DNA of 64,000 nucleotides from DASTCZ01 sp035308165 (GTDB taxonomy: Bacteria; Acidobacteriota; Terriglobia; Acidiferrales; UBA7541). The position numbers were made by a program, and so were the translations under genes. The notes beneath the pieces were generated by a model, which saw only the letters and a list, made by a program, of their open reading frames with translations, searched no databases and was not told the origin of the DNA. Every line of letters starts with the position of its first letter. The first letter of the stretch is position 1. The DNA lies in NCBI GenBank assembly GCA_035308165.1, contig DATGHC010000009.1:71046-135045 (forward strand). Reading direction: 5' to 3'. Shown piece by piece: positions 8,271 to 17,196 of this stretch.

Positions 8271-8963
8271 ATGGCGCTGCCACTCACTCCGGAGCAGATC
8301 CAAATGCTGGCCGGTTTGGAAACTTGCACAGTTGCGAATACCATCGAGGAATTCCACGTCCGCCTTCGGAACGAAGGTTTTTGTGACGGCACCATCCGGT
8401 GCATGTTGCCTTCGCTGCCCGCCATTGCCGGATATGCAGTCACGGCGAAAATCCGGTGTTCGGTGCCGCCCACTTTCGGCCATAGCTTCAACGACCGGAC
8501 AGATTGGTGGGACTTGATTCTGCGCACACCCGAACCTCGGATCGTGGTCCTCGAAGACGTGGACACGCGTCCGGGGATTGGCGCTTTCATCGGCGAACTG
8601 CATGGCAACATCATCCGCGCGCTGGGTTGTGTGGGCTGCGTAACGAATGGTGCGGTCCGAAATTTGCCTGCCGCGGAAAAAATCGGATTGCGAATGTTTG
8701 CCGGCAGTATCTCCGTCTCGCACGCCTTTGCCCATCTGCTTTCCTTCGGCGACCCGGTGGAAGTCGGCGGATTGAAAATTCGCACCGGCGATTTGCTTCA
8801 TTGCGACCGGCATGGTGTGCTCAATGTACCCATCGAAATTGCGGCGCAAATTCCTGCCATGGCGGCGAAGTCCACTGCGGGGCGCAATCGGGTCATTGAG
8901 TACTGCCGCTCCTCCGGTTTTTCCATAGGTGGTTTGCGCAAGATGATTCAGGAATTGGAGTGA
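8271..8963 (+). CDS. RraA-family protein with altered active-site motif
   Basis: The protein belongs to the RraA / demethylmenaquinone-methyltransferase-like fold, a cytoplasmic trimer whose members are either class II aldolases for 4-hydroxy-4-methyl-2-oxoglutarate and related acids or non-enzymatic inhibitors of RNase E. The 230-residue length fits. Family segments are recognisable: an N-terminal helix with ETCTVAN, the block GELHGNIIRALGCVG, the loop TNGAVRN and the C-terminal GDLLHCDRHGV. In aldolase members the loop usually reads DGxxRD, where the Arg-Asp pair binds substrate and metal; here both aspartates are replaced by Asn. I therefore do not assign aldolase activity. It precedes the efflux operon by 45 bases in the same orientation; a shared transcript is possible but there is no functional link I can argue. 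Confidence 0.75.
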   Translation: MALPLTPEQIQMLAGLETCTVANTIEEFHVRLRNEGFCDGTIRCMLPSLPAIAGYAVTAKIRCSVPPTFGHSFNDRTDWWDLILRTPEPRIVVLEDVDTRPGIGAFIGELHGNIIRALGCVGCVTNGAVRNLPAAEKIGLRMFAGSISVSHAFAHLLSFGDPVEVGGLKIRTGDLLHCDRHGVLNVPIEIAAQIPAMAAKSTAGRNRVIEYCRSSGFSIGGLRKMIQELE

Positions 8964-9008
8964 AGTCAATTATCGAATTCAATTTGGATAAAGAGGTCAT
9001 GCAATCTT

Positions 9009-10262
9009 ATGAATTCACAAAATGAACGCGCCTGCGGTTCGGTGTGGCGCCGGGACAGGTTCGTCAAATTACTTTGCTTGGGAGCAGTGCTCATGACTGC
9101 GGGCTGTTCGCACCAAGGCAGTTCTGTGGGCGCAGACACGGCCGACGTTCGCACGGTCGCCGTCGCCACGGTGCAGCGCGGGCCGGTGGCGCGAACGCTG
9201 GACGTCCCCGCAGAGTTCCGCCCCTTCCAGGAAGTTGATCTTCTTGCGAAAGAAGCGGGCTACGTCAAAGAAATTTATGTGGATGTTGGGTACCACGTGC
9301 GCAAGGGCCAACTTCTCGCTGTTCTCGAAGTTCCCGAGCTCCAGGACGAAGTGAATCAAGCAAATGCCGAAGTCAAAAGGTCAGAGGATGAAATTACCCG
9401 GGCCCAGGCAGACCAGCGACGCGCTCAATCCGCCTATGATCTCGCGCATCTTACCTACGCGCGGCTTGCAAACGTACTAAAAAACCGCCCGGAGCTGATC
9501 GCCCAGCAGGACGTGGACGACGCGGCGGGCAAAGACCAGCAAGCCCAGGCACAGTTGGACACCGCCAAGGCGGCACTGGCTTCCTCCAATCAACAATTGG
9601 AAGTGGCTCGCGCCCGACTCCAAAAAACTCAAACTCTCCTGGCCTATGCGGAAATCCGCGCGCCGTTCGACGGTGTAGTCACCAAGCGGTACGCAGACAA
9701 GGGCACCATGCTCGCGGCCGGCACCTCTTCGGAAAAGCAGGCGATGCCGCTGGTGCAACTCTCTCAAAACGGGTTATTGCGCCTGACTATTCCCGTTCCC
9801 GAATCCGCGGTGTCGATGATTCATGTCGGCTCTCCAGCCACTATTCATGTTCCGGAATTAAATCGAGACATTTCCGGCAAAGTTACTCGTTTCGCGGGGA
9901 TGGTGACCACGGAGACGCGTACGATGGACACGGAAATTGACGTTCCCAATCCGAAGTTCGAGCTGACCCCGGGAATGTACGCCAATGTCTCCCTGGTTCT
10001 CGATCAGCAATCCAATGCGCTTATCGTTCCGATTGAAGCCATAGTGAGCGTCGGTGAAAATACCACTGCGCTGGTCGTCAATTCGTCGCACCAACTGGAA
10101 GAGCGTCAGGTTAAGGTAGGGATTGAAACTGCCAACCGAGTCCAGATTCTTTCTGGTCTCCAGGAAAATGAACTTGTGGTGATCGGCGGTCGGAGTCAGC
10201 TCCGCGTCGGTGAAAAAGTTCAGCCCAAGCAAATTCAATCCACGGATCAGGGGAGCCACTAA
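9009..10262 (+). CDS. RND efflux periplasmic adaptor (MFP) lipoprotein
   Basis: This 417-residue protein is the membrane-fusion component of a tripartite RND pump. It starts with a lipoprotein signal ending in the lipobox LMTAGC, so it should be anchored to the inner membrane. After it come the barrel-sandwich half ARTLDVPAEFRPFQEVDL, a long alpha-helical hairpin from about residue 110 to 200 rich in Ala, Gln and Glu, the second biotinyl-lipoyl half (ALIEIRAPFDGVV-like, seen as AEIRAPFDGVVTKRY), a beta-barrel domain and the membrane-proximal domain ending near VGEKVQPKQ. The stop overlaps the start of the pump gene by one base (TAATG), so the two are translationally coupled. Substrate cannot be inferred. 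Confidence 0.9.
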   Translation: MNSQNERACGSVWRRDRFVKLLCLGAVLMTAGCSHQGSSVGADTADVRTVAVATVQRGPVARTLDVPAEFRPFQEVDLLAKEAGYVKEIYVDVGYHVRKGQLLAVLEVPELQDEVNQANAEVKRSEDEITRAQADQRRAQSAYDLAHLTYARLANVLKNRPELIAQQDVDDAAGKDQQAQAQLDTAKAALASSNQQLEVARARLQKTQTLLAYAEIRAPFDGVVTKRYADKGTMLAAGTSSEKQAMPLVQLSQNGLLRLTIPVPESAVSMIHVGSPATIHVPELNRDISGKVTRFAGMVTTETRTMDTEIDVPNPKFELTPGMYANVSLVLDQQSNALIVPIEAIVSVGENTTALVVNSSHQLEERQVKVGIETANRVQILSGLQENELVVIGGRSQLRVGEKVQPKQIQSTDQGSH

Positions 10263-13200
10263 TGCCCCGCTTTTCGATCCGCAATCCTTATTTCATCATT
10301 GTGGCTTGCCTGGTGATTGTCTCCATCGGGACTGTCAGCTACGTGCGCATGCCCGTGGATTTGTTCCCCAACATCAACATTCCGGTGGTTGAAGTGGCCA
10401 CGTTTTATAACGGAATGCCACCGGAAGAAATCGAAAATGAAATCACCAGCGTTTTTGAGCGGTTTTTTACGCTCGGATCGGGCATTGACCACATGGAATC
10501 CCGCTCCCTGCCCGGTGTCAGCATCATCAAGATTTTCTTCCAGCCGGGCACCGACCCCGATGCCGACGTATCCGAAATCTCGAACCTGGCGATGGCGGAT
10601 TTGCGCCGCCTTCCGCCTGGAACATTCCCGCCCATCGTTTTGAAGTTTGACGCTTCAAGCTTGCCGGTTTGTCTGGTCACACTGAAGGGAGAGGGCCTGA
10701 CGGAAACGCAATTGCGCGACATCGGCCAGTTTACGGTTCGTACCCAGCTGGCTGTCGCTCAGGGAGCATCGGTGCCACAGCCTTTCGGCGGCCGGTATCG
10801 CCAAATCATGGTGTACGTTGACCCCAGCAAACTTCAATCTCACGACTTGAGCCTGATGGATGTCGTCCGCGCGGTCAATGATGCCAACATTATTCTTCCC
10901 GCGGGCGACGCCAAGATCGGTCCGTACGATTACAACATTTATACCAACAGCCAGATCGGTTCCATGTCCGACATCAATAGGCTTCCCATCAAAACCGTGG
11001 GGACCGCTCCCGTTACGGTTGGCGACGTGGGGGTGACCAAGGATGCCTCCACGATTCAAACCAACATTGTCCGAGTGGATGGTCAGCAATCCGTCTATCT
11101 CCCGATCATGAAGCAAGGCGGCGACACCAACACCATCGCTGTCGTCAATGAAGTTCGCGACGTCCTCAATAATTTGGTGGACATCCCCAAGCAACTTGAG
11201 ACCCACGTGGTCTTCGATCAATCCGAATTCGTAAAGAACGCCATTAACACCATATTCCGTGAAGGATCCATCGGCTTGCTCCTCACTGCCCTGATGGTCC
11301 TTATCTTTCTGTCCAGTCTTCGCGCCACACTCGCGGTATTCCTTTCCATCCCGCTTTCGGCGCTTGCGGCGGTCATCTGCCTCTACTTCGGGGGCGGCTC
11401 CATCAATTCGATGGTACTCGCCGGGTTGGCCATCGTCTTCTCGCGTCTGATTGATAACTCGGTGATCGTCCTGGAAAATATTTTCCGCCATCTGGAAATG
11501 GGAGAGCCGCCTGAAGTCGCAGCGGAGAAGGGCGGGCAAGAAGTTGCTCTGGCGGTATTGGCGGCGACAATCACCAGCGCCGTGGTTTTCTTCCCGGTGA
11601 CGTTTCTATATGGCGTAAGCCGCTTTCTGTTTTCCGCCCTTGCTCTTGCCGTGGTGCTCGCTCTTTTCGCCTCCTACTTCGTGGCGCTGACCGTCGTGCC
11701 CTTGTTTTGCGCCAAACTCATTAAGTCACATTCTCATGCCGCGGCCGAGGTCAATGAGTACGACGAACTGAGCGGGCGCGCCAGGGTGAAATCCCGAAAA
11801 ACCATTGGCCAGCGATTCAACGAACGCTTCTACCGTGTCTTTGAGGCCATGCTGAAACGGTATGACAACGAGGTAAAAAAAAGAATCGAGCATCCCTGGC
11901 GGGTTGTGGGCGCCGTCGCCGCGGTATTCCTCATCAGCCTGTTGCTTTTCCCACTTCTGGGTGAAGCCTTCTTCCCCCGGTCAGACGCCGGCGAGTTCGT
12001 GATCACCCTGAAAGCTCCTTCCGGCACGCGCATCGAAATGACCAACGAGATCGTGGCTCAAGCTGAAAATATTGTCCGCAAGGTGATCCCCCCGAATGAA
12101 CTGCGGCTTATCGTCTCCAATATCGGCATCACCTCTGATTTTTCGGCCATGTATACAACCAACTCCGGCCCGCACACCGCCACGATCCAAGTCGAACTCA
12201 ACGGAGATCACAAGGTCAGCAGTTTTGATTACATGGACCGTGTCCGGGCGCAAATCAATTCGGATTTGCCGAGCGTCAGCACATTTCTTACTTCGGGCGG
12301 GGTTCAGGAAGCTGTCTTGAATCAGGGTTTGCCTGCCCCAATCGACATTCAAGTCGTGGGTTCCCGCCTCGAAAGCACTTACGCTGTCGCACAGGATCTG
12401 GCTCACCAGATTCGCGGCTTACCCAGTGTCAGTGGCGTGTTTATCCCGCAGGATCTAGACTACCCCTCACTGCGCGTGAATGTGGACCGCCTCCGCGCCG
12501 GTGAACTTGGCCTCAACCAGAAGGAAGTTGTGGACAATGTCGTCACCGCCCTCACTTCCAACGGCATGATCGCGCCCAGCTACTGGGTGGATCCAAAATC
12601 CGGAATCGAATACCTGCTCACCGTCCAGTACAACGAGAAACAGATTAGTTCTCTTGGCGATGTCCGCAACATTCCCATCCGCTCGCAAAATGAGCTTCAC
12701 ACCTCCTTGCTCGACGCCGTTAGCAAGATTGCTCCTTTTCAGGCCCCCACCGAGGTGGATCATTACCAGGTCCAGCGCATCATTGACATTTATGTGACGC
12801 CAAAAGGCGAGGATTTGCGGCGAGTGGCCAATTCGATTCAGGAAATTCTGGCGCACACACCCGTGGAAGATGGAATACGCGTCGAATTGCATGGCATGGT
12901 CCTGGGAATGAGGGCCTCATTTGTCAGCTTCGGACTCGGATTGCTCTTTTCTCTTCTTCTTCTCTATCTGGTCCTGGTCGCGCAGTTCCGCTCCTTTGTA
13001 GACCCGTTTCTAATCTTGCTGGCCGTACCTCCCGGGCTCACCGGTGTCTTGATCCTGCTGTACACGACCGGCACAACGCTAAACGTGCTGTCGTTGATGG
13101 GCATCATAATGATGGTCGGTATGGTGGTTTCCAACAGTATTCTTATTGTGGAATTCGCGCACCGCCTTCAGGAAGAAGGCCGCTCCGCCCGCGACGCGGT

Positions 13201-13447
13201 TGTGGATTCCTGCCGCATCCGCTTGCGCCCGATTCTGATGACCTCACTCGCAACGGTCTTCGGATTGATTCCGATGGCGCTGAAATTCGGTACCGGTAGC
13301 GAAGCTTATGCACCGCTGGCCCGGGCCATCATCGGGGGCCTGGTGGTTTCTGTAATCGTGACGATCTTCATCGTCCCGGCCGCGTACATTCTGGTTTTTG
13401 GACGCCGCAGCGGAGCCCCGGAAGTTTCCGGCACTCAGGAGGCATAA
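10262..13447 (+). CDS. RND efflux pump, inner-membrane subunit, with unusual proton-relay residues
   Basis: At 1061 residues with TM1 (FIIVACLVIVSIGTVSY), two large periplasmic loops and two six-helix bundles, this is a full-length AcrB/MexB-type RND protein, normally a homotrimer driven by protons. The N-terminal motif MPVDLFPNINIPVVEV and the periplasmic GMPPEEIENEIT are diagnostic. In TM4 the usual Asp-Asp pair (AcrB D407/D408) reads Asp398-Asn399 in RLIDNSVIVLEN, and in TM10 the lysine matching AcrB K940 is Ser in MVVSNSILIVEF. Both changes affect residues essential for proton translocation in AcrB. The surrounding helices are well conserved, so the gene is not decaying; it may belong to a subfamily with a different relay. 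It is coupled by one-base overlaps to the adaptor before it and the TolC gene after it. Confidence 0.92.
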   Translation: MPRFSIRNPYFIIVACLVIVSIGTVSYVRMPVDLFPNINIPVVEVATFYNGMPPEEIENEITSVFERFFTLGSGIDHMESRSLPGVSIIKIFFQPGTDPDADVSEISNLAMADLRRLPPGTFPPIVLKFDASSLPVCLVTLKGEGLTETQLRDIGQFTVRTQLAVAQGASVPQPFGGRYRQIMVYVDPSKLQSHDLSLMDVVRAVNDANIILPAGDAKIGPYDYNIYTNSQIGSMSDINRLPIKTVGTAPVTVGDVGVTKDASTIQTNIVRVDGQQSVYLPIMKQGGDTNTIAVVNEVRDVLNNLVDIPKQLETHVVFDQSEFVKNAINTIFREGSIGLLLTALMVLIFLSSLRATLAVFLSIPLSALAAVICLYFGGGSINSMVLAGLAIVFSRLIDNSVIVLENIFRHLEMGEPPEVAAEKGGQEVALAVLAATITSAVVFFPVTFLYGVSRFLFSALALAVVLALFASYFVALTVVPLFCAKLIKSHSHAAAEVNEYDELSGRARVKSRKTIGQRFNERFYRVFEAMLKRYDNEVKKRIEHPWRVVGAVAAVFLISLLLFPLLGEAFFPRSDAGEFVITLKAPSGTRIEMTNEIVAQAENIVRKVIPPNELRLIVSNIGITSDFSAMYTTNSGPHTATIQVELNGDHKVSSFDYMDRVRAQINSDLPSVSTFLTSGGVQEAVLNQGLPAPIDIQVVGSRLESTYAVAQDLAHQIRGLPSVSGVFIPQDLDYPSLRVNVDRLRAGELGLNQKEVVDNVVTALTSNGMIAPSYWVDPKSGIEYLLTVQYNEKQISSLGDVRNIPIRSQNELHTSLLDAVSKIAPFQAPTEVDHYQVQRIIDIYVTPKGEDLRRVANSIQEILAHTPVEDGIRVELHGMVLGMRASFVSFGLGLLFSLLLLYLVLVAQFRSFVDPFLILLAVPPGLTGVLILLYTTGTTLNVLSLMGIIMMVGMVVSNSILIVEFAHRLQEEGRSARDAVVDSCRIRLRPILMTSLATVFGLIPMALKFGTGSEAYAPLARAIIGGLVVSVIVTIFIVPAAYILVFGRRSGAPEVSGTQEA

Positions 13448-14781
13448 TGCGTTCGTTTTTGCGAATTATCTTTTTTACTTTGTGCATCTTGTTGATGGCC
13501 TGCCTGGTCGTCCCGCAGTCTTCACCGGCTCCTCAAATGCCCGGGCAGCCCTCGCGACAGGTTCCCGCGCGCTTGACCCTCGACGAGGCTCATCGCCTGG
13601 CCCTGCAGAACCATCCACAAATTCAGGCCGCGCAATCCGCGGCGGCCGCCGCCGGTGAAGTTACAACTCAAGTTCGCTCCGCCTACTATCCGAACGTTTA
13701 TGGAAGCATTACCGGCGTGGAGGCGGACAACGGCAGCCGCATCGCTGCGGGGTTTCTCAATAATCCCAGCGTATTCAACCGTTTTGCTTCCGGAGTAGGC
13801 CTTGAACAGCTGGTCACCGATTTCGGCCGCACACAAAACCTGGTGGCCAGCGCCCGGCTGCAAGCGCAAGCTGCCGAAGCGGGCGTGAATTTCTCACGCG
13901 CCGATGTTCTGCTCACCGTGGATCGCGCTTTTTACGGCGCACTGCGCGCCCAGGCCATCCTGACCGTGGCGGAGCAAACCGTGAAGCAGCGCCAGACGGC
14001 CGCGGATCAGATCAATGTGCTCGCGCAGAATCAAAGGAAGTCGGGCCTGGATGTAAGCTTCGCCGACGTAGTATTAGGCGAGGCGCGCTTGCTGCTGGTG
14101 AAGGCCCAGAATGATGTTGCGGCCTCTCAGGCCGTATTGTCCGAGGCGCTCGGAGTTCCCGATCACCAAAGATTTGATTTGGTTGACCCGCAGGCCGCAG
14201 CGCCGGCGCTCCCTACGGTGGATGAGGCCATCGCGCAAGCCAATCAGCTCCGGCCGGAAGTTGCCGCGCTCCGGTTGGAAGTTGATTCCGCGCAGCATTT
14301 CGCAACCGCCGAGCGCGATCTATTGCTGCCGACAATTTCCCTCACGGGGGTCGCGGGCGTGGTCCCTTATCGCCAGCCACAGCTCCCCGAAGCGTATTCC
14401 GCCGCAGGATTCAACGTACACATCCCAATTTTCAACGGAAAACTTTACGGTGCCCGGCGCGCCGAGGCCGATGATCGCACGCGACAGGCCCAGGCGGCCC
14501 TCAACGACTTGCAGGGAAAAGTTGCCCGCGACGTTCGCCTGGCCTGGCTTTCCGCGAACACCGCTTTGCAGAACCTTTCCCTTACCGCGCAACTGTTTGA
14601 GGCTGCAAATAAAGCCCTTGAACTCGCCCAGTCCCGGTACGACCTCGGGCTCAGCAACATCGTGGAATTGAACCAGGCGCAGCTTAATGCGGCGGAGGCT
14701 GGTATCGCAGAGGCTAGCGCGAAATACGACTACGCCACTCGTCTGTCAGAACTGGCCTATCAGGAGGGCATGCTCCGTTAA
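13447..14781 (+). CDS. TolC-family outer-membrane efflux protein
   Basis: This 444-residue protein completes the tripartite pump as the outer-membrane channel. It has a hydrophobic export signal (FLRIIFFTLCILLMACLVV; the final MAC could be a lipobox). The two OEP repeats are visible: one begins at LTLDEAHRLALQNHPQI and the second around LPTVDEAIAQANQLRPEV, each followed by long Ala/Gln-rich helices that form the periplasmic tunnel. The conserved C-terminal segment ARYDLGLSNIVELNQAQ (here SRYDLG...) is present. Start and pump stop overlap by one base (ATAATG). No obvious terminator follows; the next gene has its own regulatory region. Confidence 0.92.
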   Translation: MRSFLRIIFFTLCILLMACLVVPQSSPAPQMPGQPSRQVPARLTLDEAHRLALQNHPQIQAAQSAAAAAGEVTTQVRSAYYPNVYGSITGVEADNGSRIAAGFLNNPSVFNRFASGVGLEQLVTDFGRTQNLVASARLQAQAAEAGVNFSRADVLLTVDRAFYGALRAQAILTVAEQTVKQRQTAADQINVLAQNQRKSGLDVSFADVVLGEARLLLVKAQNDVAASQAVLSEALGVPDHQRFDLVDPQAAAPALPTVDEAIAQANQLRPEVAALRLEVDSAQHFATAERDLLLPTISLTGVAGVVPYRQPQLPEAYSAAGFNVHIPIFNGKLYGARRAEADDRTRQAQAALNDLQGKVARDVRLAWLSANTALQNLSLTAQLFEAANKALELAQSRYDLGLSNIVELNQAQLNAAEAGIAEASAKYDYATRLSELAYQEGMLR

Positions 14782-15082
14782 CCGTGTAGGAACCTCAGTT
14801 TAGGTTAAATCATTGCATATCAATAATTTATAAGAATAAACGGCGCAACGGGTACTGCTCCTTCATTCCAAGAATTCGGGGCTCTCCGTTGATTCCACTC
14901 ACTTCCCTAGCACAAAAAGGCCGCTTCTAGCTGTAACAGAACATTAACAATTCTCTCACATGCGGTTGACGGGCAACACCTACCCTCGCCCTTCGTTATA
15001 TTTGTCCCGAGCGATGTTAAAGGCGTGCACCGGGGTGCTCGCTGGAACCCAGTAAGGAATCTCGATTCCCAAGGAGGAAATA
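14782..15082 (+). other. Intergenic region before the porin gene
   Basis: No gene is seen in these 301 bases. The first 150 are AT-rich compared with the neighbours. The second half holds the Pho-box-like repeat and a long leader; TTGACG and TATATT elements occur downstream of the box but are 25 bases apart, too far for a normal -35/-10 pair, so I do not assign a transcription start. Confidence 0.5.
14932..14949 (+). promoter_or_regulatory. Pho-box-like direct repeat before the porin gene
   Basis: TGTAACA, spacer GAAC, then ATTAACA: two 7-bp half-sites with an 11-bp period, five of seven bases shared between them, and the first half identical to both half-sites in front of pstS. It lies about 130 bases upstream of the porin start. 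It suggests that the porin belongs to the same PhoB regulon as pstS. Confidence 0.6.
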
Positions 15083-16840
15083 ATGCGAAAGCTAGCAGTT
15101 TGGATCCTGGCACTCGGCATCGCGGCTGCACCGGCCGTGTTTGCCGCCGACGGGCCGGGTAAAGACAAGTCATCCGAGGACACCAAGAAAGCTGCCACGG
15201 ATACGGCGAAGACCGAGTCAACAAAGGCGGATGCAACCAAGACAGATGCAGTGAAGAAGGACGCGACCACCACTCCGACGAATACGGAAGTTGTGGCGGA
15301 GATGGAACAGCTGCGCGCATTGCTGAAAGCGCAGGCCGATCAGCTTGAAGAACAGCGGCGCGAACTGGCGGAGATGAAGGCCGAACTCTCGCACGGCACG
15401 ACAGCTGCGTCGGCGACTGCGGGCGAGGCATCGGGCGCGACCGCCTCCCCAACAACTATGGCGGCTGCTTCACCTATGCCGGCGGCTAATCCTGCTGCCA
15501 ATCCTGCCGCGCCACCGCAGGACAGCTCTTCACCGCTTCAATTCCGCATCGGCGACGCTACCATCACTCCAGTCGGGTTCATGGATTTCACAACCGTATG
15601 GCGCAGCCGTGTTGGCGGCAGCGGCATCGGCACCAACTTCGCGGGCGTTCCCTACGGGAGCACTACGGGGGCTTTGCCATTTGCTGCGAACTTGAGTGAG
15701 TTCCGTTTTAGCATGCAGAACTCGCGAATTGGTTTCCGTGTGGACGCCGACATAAAGGGTGCCCATGTGATGGGCTACATGGAAGCCGACTTCCTTGGGA
15801 ACAATCCGGGAAACGTGGCGGTGACCAGCAACAGCAACACGCTTCGTTCACGCCTGTACTGGGTGGATGTCCGCAAGGGCCAGTGGGAAGTTCTCGGCGG
15901 CCAGACCTGGAGCTTAATCACTCCCAACCGCAGCGGCATCTCACCTTTGCCCGCTGACATCTTCTACTCCCAGAACATAGACGTAAACTACCAGGCCGGT
16001 ATCACGTGGGGACGAATTCCGGAAGCCCGCTTCGTTTATCATCCCTCGGACAAGTTTGCTTTGGCATTCGCCCTCGAAGGTGCCGAACAATATACGGGTG
16101 GGTCGGCTGGCGCTCCGCAGATTACTTGTCCCGGAGCCCTTGGAACTATCTGTACCGCTGAGTTCAACAATGGAGGAACCACACTGGCCTCTACCAGTCG
16201 CGCTCCCGACATCATCGTGAAAGCCGCATGGGACCCAATAAAGCGGTTCCACATTGAAGCGGGAGGAGTCGAGAGCCAATTTCACGACTTCAATCCCACG
16301 ACTGCCGCCAAGTTCAATTCGACGGGCGGAGGCGCTTTCCTTAACCTGAACGGCGAAGTGTTTAAGGGTATGCGGTTGATTGTGAATACTTTCTGGAGCG
16401 ATGGCGGCGGCCGCTACATCTTCGGGACGGTGCCGGATGCAATCATCCGCGCCAACGGCGCCATTTCGCCAATCCACGTCGGTTCGACCGTTGATGGCTT
16501 CGAGTACACACACGGAAATACCTTGCTTTACGCCTATTACGGTGGAATCTTCGCGACTCGAAACCTTGCTTTCGACACGAACGGGACGACCGTCATCGGC
16601 TATGGAGTTCCCGGTAATCCTGCTCAGAACCGTTCGATCACGGAATACACCGGGGGCTTCGCTCAGACGTTCGCGAAGAGCCCGAAGTATGGCGCGCTCA
16701 TCTTTATGGGACAGTATTCCTTCGTAAACCGTGATCCCTGGGGCGTGGTTGCCGGACAGCCGGAGAACGCGCACATGAACATGTTCTTCCTGAACTTGCG
16801 CTATCTGCTGCCGGGCTCGGCTCCGACAATCGGCAAGTAA
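15083..16840 (+). CDS. Outer-membrane porin with N-terminal coiled coil (DcaP-like), probable Pho regulon member
   Basis: The 585-residue protein has a signal peptide (LAVWILALGIAAAPAVFA), then a Lys/Thr/Ala-rich linker of about 45 residues, then a predicted coiled coil around residues 75-110 (EQLRALLKAQADQLEEQRRELAEMKAEL), an Ala/Pro/Thr-rich spacer, and from about residue 150 a beta-barrel domain with alternating aromatic and polar strands (for example VGFMDFTTVWRS, GYMEADFLG). This order matches DcaP-like and OprO/OprP-like porins, where the coiled coil trimerises in the periplasm. AAGGAGG lies close before the ATG. The Pho-box-like repeat upstream and the flanking pst and phoBR genes suggest a role in phosphate or organophosphate entry, but the sequence alone does not prove selectivity. 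Confidence 0.82.
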   Translation: MRKLAVWILALGIAAAPAVFAADGPGKDKSSEDTKKAATDTAKTESTKADATKTDAVKKDATTTPTNTEVVAEMEQLRALLKAQADQLEEQRRELAEMKAELSHGTTAASATAGEASGATASPTTMAAASPMPAANPAANPAAPPQDSSSPLQFRIGDATITPVGFMDFTTVWRSRVGGSGIGTNFAGVPYGSTTGALPFAANLSEFRFSMQNSRIGFRVDADIKGAHVMGYMEADFLGNNPGNVAVTSNSNTLRSRLYWVDVRKGQWEVLGGQTWSLITPNRSGISPLPADIFYSQNIDVNYQAGITWGRIPEARFVYHPSDKFALAFALEGAEQYTGGSAGAPQITCPGALGTICTAEFNNGGTTLASTSRAPDIIVKAAWDPIKRFHIEAGGVESQFHDFNPTTAAKFNSTGGGAFLNLNGEVFKGMRLIVNTFWSDGGGRYIFGTVPDAIIRANGAISPIHVGSTVDGFEYTHGNTLLYAYYGGIFATRNLAFDTNGTTVIGYGVPGNPAQNRSITEYTGGFAQTFAKSPKYGALIFMGQYSFVNRDPWGVVAGQPENAHMNMFFLNLRYLLPGSAPTIGK

Positions 16841-17196
16841 ACCAATCCGAGAGAGACTGGCCTGGCCAGTCCCTCCTACAAAAACCGGGCGGGAATTCGG
16901 TTCGCAGCAGCGGACAGAATTTCCGCCCCATTCATTTGGTAGCAAAGGCCGCCGCCGCGAACAGCGTGATTGCTGGCGCCAGCATAGACTTCCGACCTCT
17001 CTAACAACGGGATAATCCGCTGGCAAATATGACTTGTTTTTATTTGATGGAAAAAAAGAGGCCGGCGCCAGGGGAACGCCGGCCTCGCGGCAGGAAACGA
17101 CCTGAAGCTTTTGTGTCCTCAGGCGGAGAAGCCAGGGAATAAACGCTCCTCAACGCCACATTCCTATCTGGCCAACTTCAACACCCTATCAACCAA
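16841..17196. other. Intergenic region between convergent porin and phoU2
   Basis: No gene is seen in these 356 bases. Besides the strong terminator for the minus strand there is a compact inverted repeat at 16855-16871 (GACTGGCC-T-GGCCAGTC) shortly after the porin stop. It has no U-tract and is at best a weak terminator for the porin transcript. Confidence 0.5.
17051..17086 (-). terminator. Strong intrinsic terminator of the phoBRU2 operon
   Basis: A perfect 10-bp GC-rich stem (GAGGCCGGCG at 17058-17067 paired with CGCCGGCCTC at 17077-17086, nine-base loop) is followed on the minus strand directly by seven T residues (17057-17051). This is a textbook Rho-independent terminator about 110 bases downstream of the phoU2 stop. 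Confidence 0.9.

Noticed and set aside
10655..11539. 294-codon minus-strand frame inside the RND pump gene
   Set aside because: Antisense of the conserved TM and porter domains; no features of its own.
14950..15000. TTGACG and TATATT as a -35/-10 pair before the porin
   Set aside because: The spacing is about 25 bases, far from the usual 16-18.
15941..17026. 361-codon minus-strand frame opposite the porin
   Set aside because: Antisense of a clear porin barrel; no ribosome binding site or domain.
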